This document shows, one piece after another, positions 55,799 through 64,000 of a stretch of DNA of 64,000 nucleotides. The notes below the pieces were generated by a model, which was not told where the DNA came from, made no database searches, and saw nothing but the letters and a program-made list of their open reading frames with translations. Source of the DNA: Megaleporinus macrocephalus. Lineage: Eukaryota; Chordata; Actinopteri; Characiformes; Anostomidae. Made by a program: the position numbers and the translations under genes. Position 1 is the stretch's first letter; the number at the start of each line of letters is the position of its first letter. The DNA is taken from contig CM038704.1 in the NCBI GenBank assembly GCA_021613375.1, positions 34,799,488-34,863,487 on the forward strand, given 5' to 3'.

Positions 55799-56610
55799 TT
55801 CAGGAATATGGTAGTATAATTTTATAACAATTTGATATGTCTATTTTATGGGACCTCAAATTGTAATCAATTCAGAACCGAATTGACACTTTTCACAAGT
55901 TTGTTATCCCATTACTCCAAATTGCTACAGTAAAATTAATTGTTTATCGTACGATGGGTACAAGTGAAAGTGTTGTTCAGGAATATGGTAGTATAAGTTT
56001 ATAACAATTTGATTTGTCTATTTTATTGGACCTGAAATTGTAATTAATTCAGAACCAAATTGACACTTTTCACAAGTTTGTCATCGCAGTACTCTAAATT
56101 CCTACAGTAAAATGACTTGTTCCTCATAACAGGGCTAGATAAGAGAGTGTTCTTCAGGAATATGCTGGTATAATTTGACAACAATTTGATTTGTCTATTT
56201 TATGGGACCTCAAATTGTGATTAATTCAGAACCAAATTGACACTTTTCACAAGTTTGTTATCCCATTTCTCCCAATTGCTACAGTAAAATGACTTGTTCA
56301 TCATAATATGGGTACTTAAGATAGTGATGTTCAGGAATATGCTGGTATAATTTGACAACAATTTGATTTTTCTATTTTATGGGACCTCAAATTGTGATCA
56401 ATTTAGAACCAAATTGACACTTTTCACAAGTTTGTCATCCCATTACTCCAAATTGCTACAGTAAAATTACTTGTTCATCATACAATGTGTACAAGTGAGA
56501 GTGTTCTTCAGGAATATTGTAGTATTAGTTGATAACAATTTGATTTGTCTATTTTATGGGACCTCAAATTGTGATCAATTCAGAACCGAATTGACACTTT
56601 TCACAAGTTT
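55799..56610. repeat. 177-bp satellite array, 4.6 copies
   Basis: Units begin with ttcaggaatat at 55799, 55976, 56153, 56330 and 56507, exactly 177 bp apart each time, despite many substitutions between copies. The last copy stops after about 104 bp. AT-rich, noncoding, with conserved tracts such as gggacctcaaattgt and gacacttttcacaagtttgt. It lies between oppositely oriented GC-rich repeat units. Confidence 0.95.
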
Positions 56611-57200
56611 GTATTTGGATTTCACTAAAATACATTCATGTTCAATTGGCATATATGCGGCTGAAACTGGAAGCTTAGTAAATCCCAAATTTATCAACAT
56701 TAACATTTTAAAATAACAATATAGTCATTATGACATTTAGAAGAATGTGTTTTATGGGGGAGGCGAGCTAGTGCACTTGCTTGCTCGCTCCTTGTTTGTT
56801 CCGCGTTCGCTCACTCTGTGTTCGTTCCACGCTCGCTCGCTCCTTGTTTGTTTCGCGCTCGCTCGCTCGGTGCTTGTACCGCATTTGCTCGCTCGGTGCT
56901 CGTTGCGCGTTTGCTTGCTCGGTGCTCGCTCTGCGTTCGCTGTTTACTCCTATTTCATTTCGACTTGTTTTCATTCGTGTACGTTTACTTTCCAATAAAG
57001 GTTATTGATAACATGCCTATGACAATACTTATAGGCAACTATTCATTATATCTTTCGCTACATGAAACACATGTTAATGCTCAGTGGTACACACATATGG
57101 TTCTTTAATATATTTGTATTGTACTAAAATACATTCGCTCGCTAGGTGCTCGTTCCGCGTTCGCTCACTCGGAACTTGCTGGCTCGGCGTTCGCTGGACG
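56611..57200 (+). repeat. GC-rich repeat unit in plus orientation
   Basis: An inverted copy of the units at 53400-55797: atttcactaaaatacattcatg, the AT-rich core in reverse, GC-rich gctcgctcg/gttcgc motifs at 56765-56945, aataaaggttattgataacatgcct, then a second start of the unit at about 57113 running into more gctcgc motifs. Confidence 0.85.
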
Positions 57201-57597
57201 CTGCATTTACACTGCTCCATCGCGTCAACGGACGTATACGCACTCCCTCTCTTCAGCTGGCCGCATGTGGGCGTAACAAGGGTGTTCCCTGCGTCATCCA
57301 ATGGAATCAGGTATGTGCGTTTCCAGGGGTGATGGGGCAGTGGTGATTAATGTTCGTGTTCAACATCGGCTTTTTCATACCATATTTACATCATTTTATA
57401 TATTTGAATCAGATGTAAATATAAAAGAGGATGTTTTAATTTAGTTATGAATATGGAACGAACATTTCATACGTTAAGGAAACTCATCACGTGACCACCT
57501 GCCCTCTTCTCATTGGATAGTCACATTGCATGCACTCCCCAAACTCAACGCGCTGGACCCATGATGCACCGCACGGCCGCGTCTGATGCAACCAACG
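57200..57597. other. Spacer between repeat unit and hAT copy 2
   Basis: No gene is recognised. It is partly GC-richer sequence around 57200-57350 and 57480-57600. The tract just before 57598 is not homologous to the corresponding flank of copy 1. Confidence 0.4.
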
Positions 57598-58488
57598 CTT
57601 GAAAGGTCTTAGTGTCTGTTGATTGTGTTACGGCTTACTGCCTCTAGACGACAGTGTAGTCATCGATGTGTTAACGCGGCCGATCCCATAATGTCCAGAG
57701 AAAGAAAAAGTTGATGCAGATGCAGCTGTTTCAACAAAGATAGGAAGGCGAATACATGTTTGTGCTTCAAGGCGAAAGACCGTGCGGCAGTGAAAGCTAG
57801 CTTTATTGTGGCTGAAGAAATCACCCATGCTTCAAAGTGTTTTTCAGAGGGAGTGTTTTTGAAGCCAGTGCATGCTGAAGGTCTGTGAGCAGGTGTGTCC
57901 TGACCAGATTCAGACTTTTAAAAATGTCAGTTTGTCAAGAAACATAATTGCTGACCGAGTTAAGGAACTAGCTGGCCGTGGAGTCCCGCAGCTACACAGC
58001 TTTTTCATTTGCTGTTGATGAAAGCACAGATATGTGTAGTTGCTGTTGCAATGTATTTAGTGTTTGCAGGTTTTATGTGTTTATGCAGACATATGTTTAT
58101 TGTAATCAAAGCATGTCATTAGTTTGATGCAAGGCTGTTTTCTTATCTGTCACACGTTCTTAGCAGCTCACAATTTTTTATTTTATACTAATTAAGCCTC
58201 ATTTCAGTGTGTCAAACGTTTTGAGTTAATATTATAACTTGTGTTTGATGTTAATTTTTATTCACTTGAATAGTTTGATCCTTGATTGATGAAGTTTGTG
58301 GATTTCAAAACTGTAATGTTTTAATTGAATAAGTAATACATTCAGAGGTATTTAACATTAAGGAGTAGTTACATTCATTTTATATTACATTTGGTTACAT
58401 TTTGTTACATTTATAAGTTACATCTGGCCCTTTGAGGACAGCCATTATGCTGATGTGGCCCTCGGTGAAAATGAAGTTGACACCCCTG
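57598..58488 (+). mobile_element. hAT element, copy 2, 5'-truncated and inverted relative to copy 1
   Basis: Homology to copy 1 starts at cttgaaaggtctt and ends at the terminus GACACCCCTG (58488), followed by atctagac. Conceptual frames show fragments such as FSFAVDESTD, the catalytic-domain start of GTF2IRD2-type hAT transposases, which copy 1 lacks. The left terminus is missing. Confidence 0.8.
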
Positions 58489-58559
58489 ATCTAGACAGAC
58501 TTATGGACGATTTGGCATGATTGGTCTTATTAAACGGCTTTTTGACTTTTTTTTTTTTG

Positions 58560-58800
58560 CAAAGAACATGTTTTCTAAAATTTAAAAACCCACATAGCAA
58601 AAATAATCTGGCCCGGATCCGGCGCAAATCATCTAGTTCTTTACTCATGCAGCCCAAATCTGGCCCACATCTATATCGGTTCTGGACCTAAGCCGCACAC
58701 CTCCGGCCCAGATCTGACCCAGATAGCAAAATGTATTCGGCCTAGCTCTGAGCAGGATCTACCATAATATTCAAAATAAATAATTCATAAGCGTATTTTA
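58560..58800. repeat. Fragment of a TCTGGCCCGGATC-type DNA transposon repeat
   Basis: Repeated tctggccc and agatctgaccc motifs of a kind common in fish DNA transposons. Ends are not resolved, no coding. Confidence 0.45.
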
Positions 58801-60930
58801 TTATAACATTTTTATTCCACACAATATTAACAAACAGCCATTCCCTACATTGATCAGAGAATTCTTGGACACAGAGACCATCATTTCTTATGTAAGCAGC
58901 CTAAAAAGGAGACACAAAAGGATATTTTATTTGTGAACCAGCACAAATTCACAGTCCAGCGATAAATACACAGTCCCTGGTAACTACAGCTGTGACAGAA
59001 CTTATCTATATATCTGCATCATTAAATATGTTCTTAAAATAATAAAAGACTAAAATTTTTAATAATTTTTTATATATTTTAATTTATTTAATTATAATGT
59101 ATCATAATGTAACAACTTCAAATGTCAGTATTTTTAATGGCACTAGGTCCAGCACTGGTGCAAAAGGTTGTTTTTAAGTAACAGCGGTGTATATTTAAAA
59201 AAACTTTTGAGCGAGTGCATATATCTATTCAATGTTGTTTAGAATTAGGTCATATTTCAGGTGCAGGACTTCTAAAGATTTGAGTCTACAAACTTTTTCC
59301 TCACAGCTGACTTCCAATATACAGCATGGGTAGCTGCGCCAATTAACGCTGCATACACCAAGACCATGTACACAGTGTGTTTGTTCTCACACTCTTCCTA
59401 AACACTGTGAGAAGTCAGGATTATATTAATTAGTTGTGCTTTATTGTCATAGTAATATGAGTGTGCATCTTCACCAATGGACATGACATATTACTATTTT
59501 ACATAAATTATGCATATACAAGTAAAAGAAAAAAAACTTACCTTTTAATTATCCCAACTAACAGACCACATGGATCCACATGCTATGGTCTGTTGTGTAT
59601 ATATAGTGACAGGGACCACGTCTCCAGTTTACAGTGGGCCAGCGGAAGTCCTGCAGAAGCTCTCACAAGGTTTATCTGCAAGGAGAAAAGGAAAAATGTC
59701 AATACTGCAATGTTACTCTTAGTTAGTTCCATAGTCTACAACAAACAACTAACTGCTAAGAAATCAGGTCCAGTTTTATTAATATCTCTAAATAGTTTTG
59801 ATAAGGAGTGTCAGACTCTTTATAGGCAATGGGCCACTGTCCATCCTGCAACCCAAACAATTAGTATATATTAATGATGCCCATTTAATTTAGAAGTATT
59901 TGGCTCAACCCAACTGAAACTTGGTTTGTTGTTGGTTGTGGTGTAAACAACTGTCAAAACTGACAACAATGCAAACTAATTTAGATTCAAATAGTTGCAA
60001 GGTGCCATTAAATGCATTTATTCAGTATTTAAAAATGTTGTGTGACCTTTGGGTTGAAAAATGCCCAGATATGGTTCTACACATTATTTATAGTATGGTT
60101 TGGCTCTAGAAAGAAACGAGCTGGTTTCCCTTGTTTGGGGACATAATTTTGGGTGAAGTAGAGACTGTTGGGTAGCATAGTAGGATTTGTGAATCAGCTT
60201 GTTTTACCATCCCTGATTTGTAAAGGCAGGATTTAAATTTAAACAACAGTGTTTATGGTATGTACAGTTTTACACATTCTACACTCATTTTTCAAGTATG
60301 ACAGTTTAAATATAGTTTTCCATTCAGTACTCAGTACAAAACTGTACATAATACAAGTCACATATCTTCTATGCAGAGCATCAGAGAACAATTTGGAAAG
60401 CATTCATTCAGTATTTTGTGGCCCCAACATATTAGCTAGATAAATTATGCTGTGTAACCTATGAAATACAAAATATCATCCAACATTCCAACATGCATTA
60501 AATAAATCCAAACCTTTAAAAAAACAATGATTATTTACTGAACTAAATGTAACTCACCTTGTCTGGTTGATGCAACAGGGCTGATCAGGGGGTCCAATAT
60601 AAGAGTCTGTTCACAGGTCACAGGTAAACTGGAGAGGGACTGAACACCAAACACATTTAAACAATATATGATAAACTACACTGCTACATAACTCACTTAA
60701 TTTTACAAATGGTTGCATTAGCGAAGCAAAACTACTTAAAATGAACACTACTGAAGTAGACTTACATGCTGTTGCTTTGTCTACAGAACTAGACTGTAGT
60801 AACCTATAAAATACAAACAGATCACCCTGTGTTATCTAACATATAATGTATTAGATTAATCCAAACCTGTAAAAGACTAATTTAATTAACTGAATTTCTG
60901 CTAAACATTAAACACGAGTCATCTGCTATC
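58800..60930. other. Intergenic, two possible minus-strand exons only
   Basis: AT-rich. Apart from the two exon-like stretches at 59542-59675 and 60558-60639, no gene or clear repeat is seen. Confidence 0.4.
59542..60639 (-). other. Possible spliced transcript, two exon-like segments
   Basis: Segment 60639-60558 lies between tgttcag and gtgagt and reads LSSLPVTCEQTLILDPLI in the open frame. Segment 59675-59542 lies between ccttgcag and gtaagt and continues the phase with KPCESFCRTSAGP before a stop. The splice signals are good but the coding evidence is short. It might belong to a transposon-encoded or noncoding transcript. Confidence 0.25.
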
Positions 60931-60934
60931 TTGG

Positions 60935-60990
60935 AAGGGAGGTCTTGCTTCAGCACTTTGAACACGTACATAGCATAGCTGTGTCAGGGC
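60935..60990 (-). pseudogene. Histone H2B pseudogene, 5' fragment at array start
   Basis: Only the stretch equivalent to SYAMYVFKVLK is present. The array's left edge cuts through the H2B sequence near 60935. Confidence 0.7.
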
Positions 60991-61984
60991 CACTTATGTC
61001 AGTGCAAACGAGGGGGTATCCTTGGAATTCTAGCTCCTTCAAAATCTGAGAATGAGTTGTGACGTCACAATTGGATTTTGAAAGCGTGTCTTCTCTCTGC
61101 TTCAGCGGGAGTCTGGCTGTTGTGTTTAAACTTTAGACCGCTGTCCAATTTATAGTCTCCTAATCATTTAAGTTAAGGGTGCGGGTGACAAGGCGGGTTA
61201 GATTTGTCACGATAGTAGATCATCAGGTAGTCCAAATCTGTAGTATGAACAGGTGAATAGCACTACCAGTATTTTGAAAACAAGCGGACTGCTTTTGTGG
61301 ACAAGCAGATATACGTGTTCAAATTTCCCATGTGCTTAGTGAAGAGCAATTATATCTTGACCGTACAATTTGCTAAGCAGAGAAACCCTGAACACAGCTG
61401 AAAAAGACCAGAGACGTATCATTGATGGAGCCCGATCGCCACCCTGTGGTCAAACAGAGAACACGCAAGGACGAGAAACAAGGGTGTTTCCGTTTGAAGA
61501 TGTTTTGTTACTCAGCCATATCATGAATTACTGTGCTTGCGATGAATTAATTTAAATATGAAACTAAAAACAATGGGTTTAGAGGGATCACAAAGGCCAC
61601 ACGTAATCATTTCATATAATAGTTCAGCTATTGCAACCAGACGTCTATGGGTTTCTTGGAGGTGCAGTTTTAAGGCTTCACCACTGACCTGCAAGTTAAT
61701 TTCATTCGTATGCTTTCTGATATTCCTGTGTTGTCTCTCTCACTCTCTCTCAGAATTGTCTGTAATCAGTTTATAACATCATAAGCTAAACACACAGCTA
61801 CTCATTTCAACCACTACGCTGAAGTTTTCATGAGCATAAGGCCTAGGCCTGCACCTACAGGTTGTTTTTTTTTAATCCATGTCTTCATGACCCTATTTTA
61901 TGTAAACTATAAGCCTTTGGCCCCGATATTAACAGGTATTATAATAACAATGAGGTGAGTTTTAATGTTATGGATGATTTTATT

Positions 61985-62155
61985 TGAAAATATTGCACCT
62001 TTTGAGGTCCTTAGTGTCCTCTGACACGGCTGCTTGGGCAGCCCAAGGCGACTGAGCATGCGCACGGCTGTTCGGATCTCCCTAGAGGTGACGGTGGAGA
62101 TGCCGTTGTAAGGGAGGACATGCTTCAGCACTTTGAACACGTACATAGCATAGCT
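61985..62155 (-). pseudogene. Histone H2B pseudogene, copy 1
   Basis: The minus strand from 62155 reads SYAMYVFKVLKHV, close to the histone H2B alpha-1 segment, and GIS. It then jumps to TVTSREIRTAVRML, the H2B C-terminal helix region, so about 36 residues of the histone fold are deleted. Further frameshifts follow: the nucleotide tract gggctgcccaagca...gtgtcagagg still aligns to the H2B end, but out of frame. It cannot form a nucleosomal histone. Confidence 0.85.
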
Positions 62156-63164
62156 GTGTCAGGGCCACTTATGTCAGTGCAAACGAGGGGGTATCCTTGG
62201 AATTCTAGCTCCTTCAAAATCTGAGAATGAGTTGTGACGTCACAATCGGATTTTGAAAGCGTGTCTTCTCTCTGCTTTAGCGGGAGTCTGGCTGTTGTGT
62301 TTAAACTTTAGACCGCTGTCCAATTTATAATCTCCTAATCATTTAAGTTAAGGGTGCGGGTGACAAGGCCGGTTAGATTTGTCACGATAGTAGATCATCA
62401 GGTAGTCCAAATCTGTAGTATGAACAGGTGAATTGCACTACCAGTATTTTGAAAACAAGCGGACTGCTTTTATGGACAAGCAGATATACGTGTTCAAATT
62501 TCCCATGTGCTTAGTGAAGAGCAATTATATCTTGACCGTACAATTTACTAAGCAGAGAAACCCTGAACACAGCTGAAAAAGACCAGAGCTCCGGGCAGCA
62601 AGAGATGTATCATTGATGGGGCCCGATCACCACCCTGTGGTTAAACAGAGAACACGCAAGGACGAGAAACAAGGGTGTTTCCGTTTGAAGATATTTTGTT
62701 ACTCAGCCATATCATGAATTACTGTGCTTGCGATGAATAAATTTAATATGAAACTAAAAACAATGGGTTTAGAGGGATCACAAAGGCCACACGTAATCAT
62801 TTTATATAATAGTTCAGCTATTGCAACCAGACGTCTATGGGTTTCTTGGAGGTGCAGTTTTAAGGCTTCACCACTGACCTGCAAGTTAATTTCATTCGTA
62901 TGCTTTCTGATATTCCTGTGTTGTCTCTCTCACTCTCTCTCAGAATTGTCTGTAATCAGTTTATAACATCATAAGTTAAACACACAGCTACTCATTTCAA
63001 CCACTACGCCGAAGTTTTCATGAGCATAAGGCCTAGGCCTGCACCTACAGGTTGTTTTTTTTTAATCCATGTCTTCATGACCCTATTTTATGTAAACTAT
63101 AAACCTTTGGCCCAGATATTAACAGGTATTATAATAACAATGAGGTGAGTTTTAATGTTATGGA

Positions 63165-63345
63165 TGATTTTATTTGAAAATATTGCACCTTTTGAGGTCC
63201 TTAGTGCCCTCGGACACTGCTGCTTGGGCAGCCCAAGGCGACTGAGCATGCGCACGGCTGTTCGGATCTCCCTAGAGGTGACGGTGGAGATGGCGTTGTA
63301 AGGGAGGACTTGCTTCAGCACTTTGAACACGTACATAGCATAGCT
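63165..63345 (-). pseudogene. Histone H2B pseudogene, copy 2
   Basis: The same deletion and frameshifts as the copy at 62155, with a few substitutions (HV to QV, GIS to AIS). The shared deletion shows it was already broken before the unit was duplicated. Confidence 0.85.
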
Positions 63346-63758
63346 GTGTCAGGGCCACTTATGTCAGTGCAAACGAGGGAGTATCCTTGGAATTCTAGCT
63401 CTTCAAAATCTGAGAATGAGTTGTGACGTCACAATCGGATTTTGAAAGCGTGTCTTCTCTCTGCCTCAGCGGGAGTCTGGCTGTTGTGTTTAAACTTTAG
63501 ACCGCTGTCCAATTTATAGTCTCCTAATCATTTAAGTTAAGGGTGCTGGTGATAAGGCCGGTTAGATTTGTCACGATAGAAGATCATCAGGTAGTCCAAA
63601 TCTGTAGTATGAACAGGTGAATAGCACTACCAGTATTTTGAAAACAAGCGGACTGCTTTTGTGGACAAGCAGATATACGTGTTCAAATTTCCCATGTGCT
63701 TAGTGAAGAGCAATTATATCTTGACCGTACAATTTGCTAAGCAGAGAAACCGAGAACA

Positions 63759-64000
63759 CAGCTAAACGATGCCCTAAACGACTTTTATGCACGGTTTGAG
63801 GCACAGAACAACACGTTGGTGAACAAGTTCACACCCAAGCCAGACGAGCAGTTATTGTGCCTGACTGCAGTGGACGTGAGGAAAACTCTGCGCAGAGTCA
63901 ACCCACGGAAAGCTGCAGGACCAGACAACATCCCTGGCAGAGTGCTCAGAGAGTGTGCAGACCAGTCGACAGATGTTCTCACGGACATCTTCAACACCTC
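63759..64000 (+). pseudogene. Jockey-group LINE ORF2 fragment, running off the window
   Basis: An open frame to the window end: [50 protein letters not shown] and LTDIFNT. This is the linker and N-terminal RT region of the same LINE family as at 7065 and 29236. It starts abruptly at the H2B-array junction, so it is 5'-truncated. Its intactness downstream is unknown. Confidence 0.85.

Larger units (their letters stand above)
60935..63762. repeat. Tandem array, unit about 1.18 kb, 2.4 copies, carrying H2B pseudogenes
   Basis: Direct repeats: the anchor tgcttcagcactttg occurs at 60946, 62121 and 63311 (spacing 1175 and 1190). Copies are nearly identical apart from small indels, for example an extra ctccgggcagcaaga-like tract near 62588 in unit 2. 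The third copy stops at about 63762 at the junction with a LINE fragment. Confidence 0.93.

Noticed and set aside
55799..56610. CRISPR array or gene repeats
   Set aside because: The 177-bp units are head to tail without unique spacers, so this is a satellite.

Overview
The window is vertebrate nuclear DNA, most likely from a teleost fish. It has large introns with GT/AG boundaries, a vertebrate deubiquitinase gene, and a dense, nested mix of fish-type transposons: Jockey-group LINEs including L2, hAT and Tc1/mariner remnants, LTR elements, MITEs and a Polinton/Maverick. The species cannot be fixed from the sequence alone.

Positions 1-25,400 hold the 3' half of a USP43-type ubiquitin protease on the + strand. 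Seven exons (2940 to 22230) join in one reading frame into 692 residues, running from the middle of the USP catalytic domain to the C-terminus. The exon with the catalytic Cys box lies upstream of the window. Its introns carry a solo LTR split by a MITE, a 5'-truncated LINE, a Tc1 remnant and a hAT MITE. On the opposite strand, inside the 5.8-kb third intron, is a complete-looking three-exon gene (12394-15210) for a small B7/butyrophilin-like protein with a signal peptide and two Ig domains.

Positions 25,400-40,300 are intergenic and rich in transposons: a Tc1/mariner remnant, an antisense Jockey-group LINE lacking its RT core, a tRNA-Arg(CCG)-like sequence, a long decayed L2 LINE with its 5' module, and a hAT MITE.

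Positions 40,300-51,300 are a decayed Polinton/Maverick (adintovirus-like) element. Recognisable on the minus strand are protein-primed DNA polymerase B, two small element proteins, a chromodomain integrase, a penton-like minor capsid protein, a small hydrophobic capsid-associated protein, a double-jelly-roll major capsid protein and an adenain-like protease. Most are broken by frameshifts or stops. Three unassigned ORF clusters lie on the + strand. A 1.9-kb LTR retroelement with a perfect 5-bp target duplication sits between the penton and integrase genes. An inverted pair of about 140-bp spacers flanks the capsid-integrase block. No packaging ATPase was found.

Positions 51,590-58,560 form an imperfect large inverted structure: a hAT copy (minus), GC-rich repeat units (minus), an exactly 177-bp-period satellite array, a GC-rich repeat unit (plus), and a second hAT copy (plus). 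Homology between the two hAT copies continues past the element end, which points to an inverted segmental duplication. Positions 60,935-63,760 are a tandem array with a unit of about 1.18 kb, each carrying a broken histone H2B pseudogene. The window ends inside another LINE RT gene.

The only genes that look intact are the USP43 3' half and the nested Ig gene. I saw no prokaryotic defence system, CRISPR array or operon. The best candidates for undescribed biology are the antisense Ig gene, the unassigned Polinton ORFs and internal inverted spacers, the 177-bp satellite palindrome and the H2B pseudogene array.
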